Source: Devosia sp. 66-22
Lineage (GTDB): Bacteria; Pseudomonadota; Alphaproteobacteria; Rhizobiales; Devosiaceae
Length of the DNA stretch: 64,000 nt
Direction: 5' to 3'
NCBI GenBank assembly: GCA_001899065.1
Contig: MKUZ01000024.1
Location: 62,128-126,127 of the forward strand
Below are positions 1-8,048 of the stretch, in pieces. Under the pieces are notes generated by a model, which saw nothing but the letters and a program-made list of their open reading frames with translations, did not search any database and was not told the DNA's origin. Made by a program: the position numbers and the translations under genes. Within the stretch, counting starts at the first letter, position 1. Each line of letters opens with the position of its first letter.

Positions 1-92
1 ACCAGTACATGATGATGAAGCCCTATGTGTCGGGCTTCTGGCGCTCGCCGCTCAACGTCCCGTACTTCGACGCGGTCACGATCAGCAAGTAA
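1..92 (+). CDS. 3' end of a truncated CDS, possibly a peptide-type ABC solute-binding protein
   Basis: The window opens inside a reading frame (third frame) that ends at a TAA at 90-92. The 29 visible residues include KPYVSGFWRSPLNVPYF followed by a short hydrophobic/acidic tail. This resembles the extreme C-terminus of family-5 (Dpp/Opp-type) extracellular solute-binding proteins, which often end in a KPYV-x-G-(F/W)-x-P-(N/L)-x-(Y/F)-F pattern. The identification rests on that resemblance alone; the body of the gene lies outside the window. Confidence 0.5.
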   Translation, partial: QYMMMKPYVSGFWRSPLNVPYFDAVTISK

Positions 93-126
93 TCGAACAG
101 GAAGGGGGCCGGACCACCGGCCTCCT

Positions 127-933
127 TCATCTTCCGGCGCGCGTCCACGCCGCGAGCAAATCCGGCAGGCCGCCGAAAACGCCGTCGGGCAGCGCCCTAG
201 CTTCCCTCACTTGTGCAGCGTCCGTCGCACCGGTCAGCACCAGCGCCGCCTTGAGCCCGCTCGCCCTGGCGCCGGCGATGTCGGTGTCGAGCCGATCGCC
301 GATCATCAGCGTTCGCCCTGCGCTCGAGCCGAGCGCGCGCAGCGCGGCGCGATACATTGCGGGCGCGGGCTTCCCCATCACCTCGGGCGCCTTGCCAGTC
401 GCCGCCTGCAGCGCGGCAAGGATCGCGCCATTGCCCGGCACCATGCCCTCCGAGGAGGGGATGGCGAGGTCGCCATTGGTGCCCAGGAAGTCGGCGCCCT
501 CGCGGATCAGCAGCGCGGCACGTTTGAGCTTGCTGTAACTCAGCTCGACATCGATCCCGACCACAACGACGCCGGCCACGTCGGCGATCCTGTACCCCGC
601 CGCCGCGATGGACGTGGCGAAGCCAGGGCTGCCGATGACGTGGACCGGCGTCCCCGGCGCATAACGATCGGCCAGATGCTCCAGCAGCACGGTGCGCGAT
701 GTGACGATCTGGCGCTCGGCCACGCCCTCGACGCCGAGGCGGCGCAGCTTGTCGACATACTCGGCCTGCGACTTGCTGCTGTTGTTGGTGGCAAGCGCGA
801 TCGGCAGGTCGAGCCGGCGGACGCGCGCGAACAGCTCCACCAGACCGGGCAGGGCGGTGTCACCGCGCCACAGCACGCCATCCATGTCGCTGACGATGCC
901 GTCGATGGCCGACAGGTCGAGGGGCGGCGTCAT
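127..933 (-). CDS. HAD-IIA family (NagD-like) sugar-phosphate phosphatase
   Basis: Predicted cytoplasmic phosphohydrolase of the HAD superfamily, subfamily IIA (NagD/4-nitrophenylphosphatase type), 268 residues. Motif I is DMDGVLW (D16, D18), motif II is ATNNSS, the motif III lysine is in MGKPAP, and motif IV is GDRLDTDI. The C2-type cap lies between motifs II and III. The ATG at 933 is chosen; an in-frame upstream start at 963 would add ten residues and run into the gntR stop. It is transcribed with the GntR gene upstream (21 bp gap with this start), so it probably dephosphorylates a sugar phosphate of the adjacent pathway. Substrate unknown. Confidence 0.88.
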   Translation of the reverse strand: MTPPLDLSAIDGIVSDMDGVLWRGDTALPGLVELFARVRRLDLPIALATNNSSKSQAEYVDKLRRLGVEGVAERQIVTSRTVLLEHLADRYAPGTPVHVIGSPGFATSIAAAGYRIADVAGVVVVGIDVELSYSKLKRAALLIREGADFLGTNGDLAIPSSEGMVPGNGAILAALQAATGKAPEVMGKPAPAMYRAALRALGSSAGRTLMIGDRLDTDIAGARASGLKAALVLTGATDAAQVREARALPDGVFGGLPDLLAAWTRAGR

Positions 934-952
934 CCCGGCGGAAGCGGATGCT

Positions 953-1756
953 TCAGGTCTCAAGGCCGAGCTGATCCGTCACGACGTCGTGCACGTGATG
1001 CGCCACGCCCTGCAGCAGCCGCAGCGATGCCGTGCGTGCGGCCGCGGGCCGACCGGCGGCGATTTCCGAGAGCACGGCTTCGTGGAGGTCGAGCCGGTTG
1101 GCCGGCCCGACATGCAGCGAGGAGTGCAGGCTGAAGCTCAGCGTCAGGGGCATTTCGAGGATGTTGCCCATGGCAACCAGGAACTCGTTGTTGGACGCCT
1201 GGAAGATGGACTTGTGGAACTGTACGTCCGCGGCCACGAAGGTGCGGCCGAAGGGGTCGCGGTTTTCTTCCTGCCGCATCTGCTCCAGTGCGGCGCGGAT
1301 CTGCTCGATCGCCTCGGCGTTCTGATGTTCGGCCGCGGACTCCGCCGCGAGCGGCTCGATGCTCTGGCGCAGCACGAAGAAATCCTGGATGAAGCGGTCG
1401 ATATCGCCGGAGGCAAGCCGCCAGGCCATCAGGTCGGGGTCGAGCAGATTCCAGCTGCTGCGCGGCGCCACCAGCGTGCCGGTGTTGGGCCGGGCGCGCA
1501 CCATGCCCTTGCCGGCGAGGATCTTCACCGCCTCGCGAAACGATGTTCTACTGACGTTGCGGCCGCCGAACATGCGCTCGGACAGCATGTCGCCCACCTG
1601 AAACTCGCCAGCCACGATCCGTCCCCCGATCTCGTCGGCGAGCGGCGACAGATGATGCCGGGTGGCCAGTGCGCTCTGGATGGCGCCGGCCATCTCCCTG
1701 CGGCGCTTGATGTCCTGGTTGGCGTCCAAAAGCGAACCTCGTGCGAGCGTCTTCAA
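953..1756 (-). CDS. GntR family transcriptional regulator, FadR/FCD subfamily
   Basis: 267 residues. An N-terminal winged helix (about 35-100) contains LADEIGGRIVAGEFQVGDML, NVSRTSFREAVKIL and GMVRARPNTGTLV. A C-terminal all-helical FCD ligand domain (about 115-255) carries the metal/acid-binding pattern DVQFH...H...H. FCD regulators usually sense sugar acids or other organic acids. It is divergent from the SBP-permease-DgoD operon starting at 1926, and a promoter with an 8-bp palindrome lies between them, so it is the likely repressor of that operon and perhaps of its own. An alternative start at Met22 (1693) is possible. Confidence 0.9.
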   Translation of the reverse strand: MKTLARGSLLDANQDIKRRREMAGAIQSALATRHHLSPLADEIGGRIVAGEFQVGDMLSERMFGGRNVSRTSFREAVKILAGKGMVRARPNTGTLVAPRSSWNLLDPDLMAWRLASGDIDRFIQDFFVLRQSIEPLAAESAAEHQNAEAIEQIRAALEQMRQEENRDPFGRTFVAADVQFHKSIFQASNNEFLVAMGNILEMPLTLSFSLHSSLHVGPANRLDLHEAVLSEIAAGRPAAARTASLRLLQGVAHHVHDVVTDQLGLET

Positions 1757-1817
1757 TCACCCCACTGGAAAGAGCGCAACTGCGACGGCCCGCGCTTCCC
1801 AGCATTCCTGCGCCCGC

Positions 1818-1846
1818 TTGACAGCCCTGGCGCCGAGGGAGATAGT
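1818..1846 (+). promoter_or_regulatory. Sigma70-type promoter for the dgoD operon
   Basis: TTGACA at 1818-1823, a 17-bp spacer, then GATAGT at 1841-1846 (four of six matches to TATAAT). It reads toward the solute-binding protein at 1926, with the palindromic operator immediately downstream over the expected transcription start. Confidence 0.6.
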
Positions 1847-1854
1847 AGTATTAA

Positions 1855-1862
1855 TAGTACTA
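1855..1862. promoter_or_regulatory. Putative FCD-GntR operator (TAGTACTA palindrome)
   Basis: TAGTACTA is a perfect 8-bp palindrome in an AT-rich island (1841-1866) otherwise unlike the GC-rich surroundings. It fits the T-N-G-T-N0-3-A-C-N-A core recognised by many FadR-type GntR proteins. A further TAGTA half-site starts upstream at 1847. Position downstream of the -10 suggests repression by the divergent GntR protein. Confidence 0.55.
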
Positions 1863-1925
1863 GTATGCAAAGAGGGAATTTCAACGGCGGCGGCCCTGGG
1901 GGCCGACCGCAACTGGGAGGGACGA

Positions 1926-3197
1926 ATGAACAAGCTGATCCTGTCGGCGACGTTGGTTGGGCTAATGACCTCGACCGCCGGAGCCGTCGACCTGACGGTG
2001 TGGGTACACCCCGACTTCTCGCCATCGGCCGGTCTGCCGGCGGTGGCCGATGCCTACAAGGCGGCCTATGCGGAGTTCGAGAAGCAGAACCCCGACATCA
2101 CAATCACCTATGAGGTCGAGCGCGGCGGCAGCGAAGCGCTGCAGCAGTTCCTGACCGCCGCCAGCAGCAACACGCTGCCCGACCTTGCCCTGCTCGACGG
2201 CTTCTGGATCTCGCGTCTCGTCGAGACCGGCACGCTGCAGCCGCTCAACGATCTGTGGAGTGCCGACAGCCGCGCTCACTGGCTGCCCGCTTCGGTGGAC
2301 GCGGTGACGCTCGACGGCAACATCTATGCCGTGCCGTTCCACACCTCCTGGCGCGGCCTGTTCTATCCCATCGATACGATGAAGGGGCTGGGCTACGACA
2401 AGCCGCCGCAGAACTGGGACGAGTTCGTTGCCTTTGGCGAAAAGGCCAAGGCCGGCAAGATGTTCGCCACCATGCTTCCAGCCGCGGGCGGCGAGGTCAC
2501 GGCGCTGCACATGCTCTCGATGTTCTGGGGCCTCGGCGGCGAGATGGTCGATGCCGACGGCAAGCCGATCTTCTTTGACGGCGCCAACCGCACGGCGCTC
2601 GAGAAAGTCTACTCGATCTATCACGACCTGGCTGCGCAGGGGCTGACGTCGAGCGATACCACGCTCGACGAGGGCAAGATCCGGCCCTTCCTCTATACCC
2701 GCGAGACCGCATCCATCGCGGCCAGCACCTCGCGCATCCAGTCCATGTACACCGATGCGCCCTGGCTCAAGGGCAACCTCGGCGCCTTCAATTATCCGCT
2801 GCCCGATGGCGCCAAGGCGGTGCCGGTGCTGACCGGCTTCACCTATGGCATCTTCACGGAAGATCAGGAGCGGCAGGCGGCGGCCTGGAAGTTCATCCAG
2901 TTCCTGACGCAGCCCGATGTCATCGGACCGCTCAACGCCAATGCCGGCCACCTGCCGGTCATCGACGACGTGTGGGAGCAGGACTTCTACAAGAACGACC
3001 CATTGATGCAGGAGTTCAAGGGGATCGTCGAGAGCGGCATGAGGCCCCGCCCGTCGGTGCCGATCTATCCCGCCATCACCGCAGCATGGTCGGCGCAGAT
3101 GGCCGATGTGATCGCCGGCAACATCACGCCGACCCAGGCGGTCGACAATGCCCGAGATACCGTGATGGCCGAATACGAGCGCATGAACGCTAACTGA
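1926..3197 (+). CDS. Sugar ABC transporter solute-binding protein (first of a tandem pair)
   Basis: Periplasmic family-1 (MalE/UgpB-like) binding protein, 423 residues. A signal peptide of about 20 residues ends at AGA before VDLTVW. The start is the ATG at 1926 because a GGGAGGG ribosome site precedes it and the signal peptide begins there; the reading frame is open further upstream. Mature-domain landmarks include NDLW, FHTSWRGLFYP and a C-terminal RPSVPIYPAITAAWS. It is a close paralogue of the next gene, with the same motifs throughout. It feeds the permease pair at 4634-6404; no ATPase gene is present in this operon. Confidence 0.9.
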   Translation: MNKLILSATLVGLMTSTAGAVDLTVWVHPDFSPSAGLPAVADAYKAAYAEFEKQNPDITITYEVERGGSEALQQFLTAASSNTLPDLALLDGFWISRLVETGTLQPLNDLWSADSRAHWLPASVDAVTLDGNIYAVPFHTSWRGLFYPIDTMKGLGYDKPPQNWDEFVAFGEKAKAGKMFATMLPAAGGEVTALHMLSMFWGLGGEMVDADGKPIFFDGANRTALEKVYSIYHDLAAQGLTSSDTTLDEGKIRPFLYTRETASIAASTSRIQSMYTDAPWLKGNLGAFNYPLPDGAKAVPVLTGFTYGIFTEDQERQAAAWKFIQFLTQPDVIGPLNANAGHLPVIDDVWEQDFYKNDPLMQEFKGIVESGMRPRPSVPIYPAITAAWSAQMADVIAGNITPTQAVDNARDTVMAEYERMNAN

Positions 3198-3225
3198 TTG
3201 CTCCGACGCAACAGGACGCCATGGA

Positions 3226-3250
3226 TGGGCACGACCCCCGGTCGCGCCCA
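3226..3250 (+). terminator. Intercistronic hairpin after the first binding protein
   Basis: TGGGC-A-CGACC, a CCC loop, then GGTCG-C-GCCCA forms a ten-pair stem with one mismatch in the 93-bp gap between the two binding-protein genes. There is no T-run, so it is more likely an mRNA-stabilising or partly attenuating hairpin than a full terminator. Confidence 0.5.
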
Positions 3251-3290
3251 CCCACAGCCTGAGTCTGTCTTCGCAAAGGGAGGAATTGTC

Positions 3291-4577
3291 ATGTCGACCA
3301 AGTGGACCATCGCGGCTGCGCTCGCCGGAACCCTGCTCGCCAGCCCGGTCGGTGCCGTCGAGCTCACGGTATGGGCGCAAACCGATCTGTCGCCTTCGGC
3401 CTCGCTGGGGCCGGTGGCCGAGGCCTTCACCGAGCTCTATGCGAGGTTCCAGCAGGAAAACCCCGACATCACGCTCAAATACGAGATCCTGCCCGGCGGC
3501 ACCGAGGCGCTGCCGAGCCTGCTCACGGCGGCGTCGGTCGGTAATCTGCCGGACGTTGCCATCCTCGACAGCTTCTGGATCGCGCGCCTGGTCGAGACCG
3601 GCCATCTGCAGCCGCTCAACGATCTGTGGACGGAGGCCGCTCGCGCCGACGTTCTGCCCGCTGCCGTCGAGAGCCTGACTTTCGATCGCAAGATCTACGC
3701 CGCCATGTTCTCCAATGCGTGGCGCGGCGTGTTCTACCGCACCGACCAGATGCAGGCGCTCGGCTTCGACAAGGCGCCGGCGACCTGGGACGAATTCCTC
3801 GCCTTCGCCGACAAGGCCAAGGCTGCCGGCGTCAAGCCGATCATGATCCCCGGCGCCAATACCGAGGTGACGACGCTGCATCTCATTTCGACCTTCTGGG
3901 GCTTTGGCGGCGACTTGGTCGACGCCTCGGGCAAGCCCATCTTCTTTGAGGGCGACAACGGCAAGGCGCTCGAGCAAACCTATGCGCTCTATCGCGACCT
4001 CGTCGATCGCGGCCTGCTCGGTACCGATGTGTCGACCATGGACGAGAAGGCGCTGCGGCCGTTCTTCTACACCGGCGAAGTGGCGGCGATCGCCAACACC
4101 TCCTCGGGCCTGCAGCAGATGTACTCGGACGCGCCCACGCTTAAGGGCAATATCGGGGTCTTCCCGCTGCCGCTCCCCAATGGCGAACGTGCCGCGCCGA
4201 TCCTTGGCGGACAGAGCTGGGGCATCTTCGCCGCCGACGACGAGCACAAGCAGGCGGCATGGAAGCTGGTGAGCTTCATGCTCGATCCTGCCAACCTCAC
4301 GGCGGTCGACGGTGCCAAGGGTTATCTGCCGGTCAACCAGTCGGTCTGGGCGCAGCCCTTCTATGCCGGCGATCCGCTGATGCAGCAGTTCAAGGCCATC
4401 TTCGACGGCGCCAGCGTGGTCAAGACGCGGCCGCCGGTGCCGATCTATCCGGCCCTGTCCTCGGCGTTGTCCGAGCAGGTGGCGGGGGTGCTCGACGGCT
4501 CGGTGTCGCCGGCGCAGGCGGTCGAGCGCGCCCGTGATAGCGTCATGGCCGAATACGAGCGCCAGGGCGCGCGCTGA
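3291..4577 (+). CDS. Sugar ABC transporter solute-binding protein (second of a tandem pair)
   Basis: 428-residue family-1 periplasmic binding protein. The signal peptide ends near PVGA before VELTVW. The ATG at 3291 follows a GGGAGGA ribosome site. By eye roughly half of aligned residues match the preceding protein, including ENPDITLKYE, LPDVAILDSFWIARLVETG, LQPLNDLW and the C-terminal RPPVPIYPALSSALS and RARDSVMAEYER. This is a tandem duplication, probably giving two ligand specificities to a single permease. Role: capture of an unknown saccharide or sugar acid for the 4634-6404 permeases. Confidence 0.9.
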   Translation: MSTKWTIAAALAGTLLASPVGAVELTVWAQTDLSPSASLGPVAEAFTELYARFQQENPDITLKYEILPGGTEALPSLLTAASVGNLPDVAILDSFWIARLVETGHLQPLNDLWTEAARADVLPAAVESLTFDRKIYAAMFSNAWRGVFYRTDQMQALGFDKAPATWDEFLAFADKAKAAGVKPIMIPGANTEVTTLHLISTFWGFGGDLVDASGKPIFFEGDNGKALEQTYALYRDLVDRGLLGTDVSTMDEKALRPFFYTGEVAAIANTSSGLQQMYSDAPTLKGNIGVFPLPLPNGERAAPILGGQSWGIFAADDEHKQAAWKLVSFMLDPANLTAVDGAKGYLPVNQSVWAQPFYAGDPLMQQFKAIFDGASVVKTRPPVPIYPALSSALSEQVAGVLDGSVSPAQAVERARDSVMAEYERQGAR

Positions 4578-4594
4578 GCGTCACAGGGAGCAGG

Positions 4595-4617
4595 CGGCGC
4601 CGTCCGCGATGGCGCCG
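4595..4617 (+). terminator. Intercistronic hairpin after the second binding protein
   Basis: CGGCGCC, a 9-nt loop, then GGCGCCG in the short gap before the permease gene. No T-run follows. Same arrangement as at 3226 and after two other binding-protein genes in the window, so likely an mRNA stabiliser or attenuator. Confidence 0.5.
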
Positions 4618-4633
4618 TCGACAGGAGAAGGGC

Positions 4634-5533
4634 ATGGCTCAAAGATCAACATTCGCTGCGACATTATCGAGGCACCAGTACCTCTTCTTCATCATGCCTG
4701 CCGTGGTGCTGGTGCTGGGGCTGACGGCCTATCCGGCGCTCTATGGCGTGCTGGTGTCGTTCACCAATCTCAACTTCGGCTATGCCACTTCGAAGTTCGT
4801 GGGGTTCGACAATTACGTGCGGCTTGCAACCTGGCCGGCGCTGCCGCAGGTGCTGTTCAATACGGCCGTGTTCGTCACGTCGGTGGTGGCGCTGCAGCTC
4901 AGCATCGGCCTGCTCGCGGCGCTCCTGCTCAATCGCGCAGTGTTCGGGCGCGGCCTCGTGCGCTCCATCGCCATCCTGCCCTGGGTCATCCCGGGCATCA
5001 TCATCGCGCTCATGTTCCAGCAGTTCTTCTCGGGCAGCCGGCTCGGCATCATGAACACGGTCTTCTCCGTGTTCGGTCTCGAGAGCCGCACCTGGTTCTC
5101 CAACCCGACGGAGTCGATGCTCGTGCTGATCCTCGCCGTCGTCTGGCGTGGTGTGCCGCTGTCGATCATCCTCCAGCTCGGTGGCCTGCAGACCATCAAC
5201 AAGGAGCTCTACGAAGCGGCCTCCATCGACGGCGCGAGCCGCTGGCAGATGCTGCGCTTCATCACCATCCCCTCGCTGCGGCCGATCCTGCTTATCAATG
5301 TGATCATGGCGACGTCGGGGACGCTGAACCATGTCGACATCCCGCTGGCGCTGACCGGAGGCGGGCCGGGGCGGTCCACCGAGGTGCTCGCGCTCAGTAT
5401 CTACAAGCAGGGCTTCGAGGTGCTCGATGCATCCTATGCCTCCACCATCGCCACCGTGATCCTGCTGCTGAATCTGCTGCTGACCATCGTCTATCTGCGT
5501 GTCTTGAGGGCCAGGGATGAGCTTCCTTCCTAA
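4634..5533 (+). CDS. Sugar ABC transporter permease (MalF/UgpA type)
   Basis: 299-residue inner-membrane protein with about six hydrophobic helices. The first spans FFIMPAVVLVLGLTAYPALYG. The ATPase-contact EAA loop reads EAASIDGASRWQMLRFITIP. It starts at an ATG behind GGAGAAGGG and overlaps the next permease by 17 nt, so the two are translationally coupled. It should form the translocation pore with the protein at 5517-6404, served by the tandem binding proteins upstream. The cognate nucleotide-binding subunit is not encoded in this operon. Confidence 0.93.
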   Translation: MAQRSTFAATLSRHQYLFFIMPAVVLVLGLTAYPALYGVLVSFTNLNFGYATSKFVGFDNYVRLATWPALPQVLFNTAVFVTSVVALQLSIGLLAALLLNRAVFGRGLVRSIAILPWVIPGIIIALMFQQFFSGSRLGIMNTVFSVFGLESRTWFSNPTESMLVLILAVVWRGVPLSIILQLGGLQTINKELYEAASIDGASRWQMLRFITIPSLRPILLINVIMATSGTLNHVDIPLALTGGGPGRSTEVLALSIYKQGFEVLDASYASTIATVILLLNLLLTIVYLRVLRARDELPS

Positions 5534-6404
5534 TGTCGCCGAGCGGCCGGCTCCGGCAGCGGTGCGTACCGAACATCTGCGGCGGCGCATCGGCGAGCAT
5601 GCGGGTACCTACACGCTCTATGCGGCGCTGCTGCTGATCGTGCTGTTCCCGCTGTCGTGGGTGATCCTCGGTTCGTTCAAGAATCCGTCCGAGATCTTCG
5701 CCTACCCCACGACATTCTTTCCGCGCGACTTCACGCTCAGCAACTATGCCGACGTGATCCGCCGCACGGCGCTGCCGACCTATCTGATCAACACGGCCAT
5801 CGTCACGGCCTTCACGCTGGTGTTCACGCTCGTCATCGGCACCATCGCGGCCTACGGCTTCTCGCGCTGGAACTTCCCGTTCAAGAACACGATCCTCGTG
5901 ACGCTGCTGATCCTGCAGCTCATTCCGAGCACCGTGAACATCATCCCCTATTACCTGATGATGAACTGGTTCGGGCTGCTCAACACCCGCACGGCGCTGG
6001 TGCTGATCTACACCGCCACGCACGTGCCGTTCACCATCTGGATCATGAAGGGCTACTTCGACACGCTGCCGCGTAGCCTCGATGAAGCTGCCGTGATCGA
6101 CGGCTGCTCGATGTTCCGCGTGTTCTGGAGCATCATCCTGCCGCTCAGCCTGCCGGGTTTGTCGGCCGCGGGATTCCTCGTCTTCATCGGCGCGTGGTCG
6201 GAGTTCCTCGTGCCGCTGGTGATCGCCAATTCGCGCGATGTCGCTGTGATGAGCGTCGGGCTCTACAGCTTCTTCGGCATGGACGCGACCGCTTACCACT
6301 ACGCCTTTGCGGCGTCGGTGATGTCCACCGCGCCCGTCGTCATCGCCTACCTGTTCGCACAGCGCTACCTGATCTCCGGTCTCGCCAGCGGCACGGACAA
6401 ATGA
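5517..6404 (+). CDS. Sugar ABC transporter permease (MalG/UgpE type)
   Basis: 295 residues, about six transmembrane helices, EAA loop DEAAVIDGCSMFRVFWSIILP. It partners the overlapping upstream permease. The C-terminal AQRYLISGLASGTDK is typical of MalG-type subunits. The stop is followed after 28 nt by the propeller-protein gene, and the whole run is one operon with the binding proteins and DgoD. Confidence 0.93.
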   Translation: MSFLPNVAERPAPAAVRTEHLRRRIGEHAGTYTLYAALLLIVLFPLSWVILGSFKNPSEIFAYPTTFFPRDFTLSNYADVIRRTALPTYLINTAIVTAFTLVFTLVIGTIAAYGFSRWNFPFKNTILVTLLILQLIPSTVNIIPYYLMMNWFGLLNTRTALVLIYTATHVPFTIWIMKGYFDTLPRSLDEAAVIDGCSMFRVFWSIILPLSLPGLSAAGFLVFIGAWSEFLVPLVIANSRDVAVMSVGLYSFFGMDATAYHYAFAASVMSTAPVVIAYLFAQRYLISGLASGTDK

Positions 6405-6432
6405 CCTCCATGAACGGCCACCTTACGAACGA

Positions 6433-8046
6433 GTGAAGCACAAGATGAACGAGATGATCGACGGAACGTCACTCCAGGTCGGCCGTGCGCCGCAGGTATT
6501 CGTGGACAATTGGCTGATCGAGCAGGTCGACAGCGTCACGCGCCGCTGGCACAAGCCGCGGCCGCTGCAGGAAGATCCCGTGCTTGTCGGCGATCGGCCG
6601 TGGGAGCTCACGCCCTATTTCACCTACAGCAATTACAATGTGCTGCGCGATCCGACCGACGGGCTCATCAAGTGCTGGTACGAAGACCTCGGTCCCATGG
6701 AGCGCTACCAGCCGCACCCCTGGCGCAACCGCATGCTCTATGCCGTCAGCGAGGACGGCGTGCATTTCGACAAGCCTGCCCTGGGCCGCATCTCGATCGG
6801 CGGCGAGGATACCAACATCTTTGCCGGCTATGTCGAGGGCGCCACGCCCGATGCAAAGAACCCCTGGGCCGATGTCGGCGTGCATTCTGGCGCGGTGGTG
6901 ATCGATCCCAATCCGGCCAATCCGGACGAGCGCTACCGCATGCTGTTCTCGCGGTCGCTGCCGTCGCTGAGCCAGGTTGTCGAATGCGCGCACTCGGCCG
7001 ACGGCATCGTGTGGACGCTCTACAAGGAACGTCCGACCTTCGGCAGCCAGAAGAATCTCAACGACGTGTCGACCATCACCTACGATCCGGTGACCAAGCT
7101 GTTCACGCAGTACACCCGGCACGCCTATATGACCGTGGGCGGAATTCCGGCGTCGCGCATCGAGACGCCCTCAGGCGGGCGCGGCAGCTTCCGGACCTAT
7201 TTCCCACACCGGCCCGACCTGATGAACAAGCGGCGCGTGTACCGCACCGTCAGTGCCGACTTCGTCCACTGGACCGAACTGGTGCCGATCTCGACGCCCG
7301 ACGACGAGATGGACAATCTCGATGAGGCACACTACGGCTGCGGCCAGTTCAGCGTCGGGAACATGCAGTTCGGCACGCTGGGCGTTTTCCACGGCACCGA
7401 CAACGGCATGTATGTGCGGCTGATCTACAGCCGCGACGGCATCAACTTCCGGACCACCGACAACGGCCGGCCCTTCATCGCGCCGCGCGGCGAAGGGCAT
7501 TGGGACCGCTACATGGTCACCCAGGTCAGCCCGCCCATCCGCGTCGGCGACCAGTGGTACTTCTACCATGGCGGCGCCCGCAATCATCACGACTACTGGT
7601 ATGCCGGCAAGCAGCGCCTCGACCATGAGGAGGCGCGCAACCCGCAAGCGGAGATGCGCTATTGCCTCGGGGTCGCAACACTCCGCTACGAGGGCATGGC
7701 GTCGATCGACTCGGTGCGCCCGCGCCTCGGTCGGCTGGTCACGCGTCCGCTGCTCACCGACGGCCTCTCCCTCGCCATCAATGCGTGTTGCCGCAAGGGC
7801 GGCTCCATTCGAGTGGCCGTCCTCGATTCCGAGCACAATGTGCTGCCCGGCCGCTCGTTCGACGACTGCATTCCGTTCACCGGCGATGCCATCCGGCACA
7901 CAGTGCAGTGGAAGGATGGAGATGATTTCGGCGGAACGCGCGGTCCGATCGATTTCCGCAAGCTGGCCTTCCTGCTCGACGATGCCGAAATCTTCGGCTT
8001 CGTCTTCGAAGGCGACGGTCCGGTCCCCGAAGTGGCGAAGCCGTAA
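6433..8046 (+). CDS. Cytoplasmic glycoside-hydrolase-like five-bladed beta-propeller protein
   Basis: 537 residues without signal peptide or membrane segment. The N-terminus QVFVDNWLIEQV and repeated blades such as YAVSEDGVHFDKPALG, GAVVIDPNPANPDERYRMLFSR, YSRDGINFR and WDRYMVTQVSPPIRVGDQWYFYHGG resemble the uncharacterised GH32/GH43-like propeller proteins common in sugar-utilisation loci. The C-terminal part is rich in beta strands (accessory sandwich). Start is either the GTG at 6433, which overlaps a stop, or the ATG at 6445; neither has a strong ribosome site. Its place between an importer and DgoD suggests it cleaves an imported oligosaccharide or glycoside in the cytoplasm. Catalytic residues cannot be assigned by eye. 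Confidence 0.7.
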   Translation: MKHKMNEMIDGTSLQVGRAPQVFVDNWLIEQVDSVTRRWHKPRPLQEDPVLVGDRPWELTPYFTYSNYNVLRDPTDGLIKCWYEDLGPMERYQPHPWRNRMLYAVSEDGVHFDKPALGRISIGGEDTNIFAGYVEGATPDAKNPWADVGVHSGAVVIDPNPANPDERYRMLFSRSLPSLSQVVECAHSADGIVWTLYKERPTFGSQKNLNDVSTITYDPVTKLFTQYTRHAYMTVGGIPASRIETPSGGRGSFRTYFPHRPDLMNKRRVYRTVSADFVHWTELVPISTPDDEMDNLDEAHYGCGQFSVGNMQFGTLGVFHGTDNGMYVRLIYSRDGINFRTTDNGRPFIAPRGEGHWDRYMVTQVSPPIRVGDQWYFYHGGARNHHDYWYAGKQRLDHEEARNPQAEMRYCLGVATLRYEGMASIDSVRPRLGRLVTRPLLTDGLSLAINACCRKGGSIRVAVLDSEHNVLPGRSFDDCIPFTGDAIRHTVQWKDGDDFGGTRGPIDFRKLAFLLDDAEIFGFVFEGDGPVPEVAKP

Positions 8047-8048
8047 TC

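Noticed and set aside
1962-4247. 761-codon open frame on the - strand opposite the two binding-protein genes
   Set aside because: Shadow of two genes with clear signal peptides and family motifs. Its internal repetition only mirrors the tandem duplication.
6404-6436. Eleven-codon frame between the permease and the propeller gene
   Set aside because: Too short, no conserved feature; at most it affects translational coupling.
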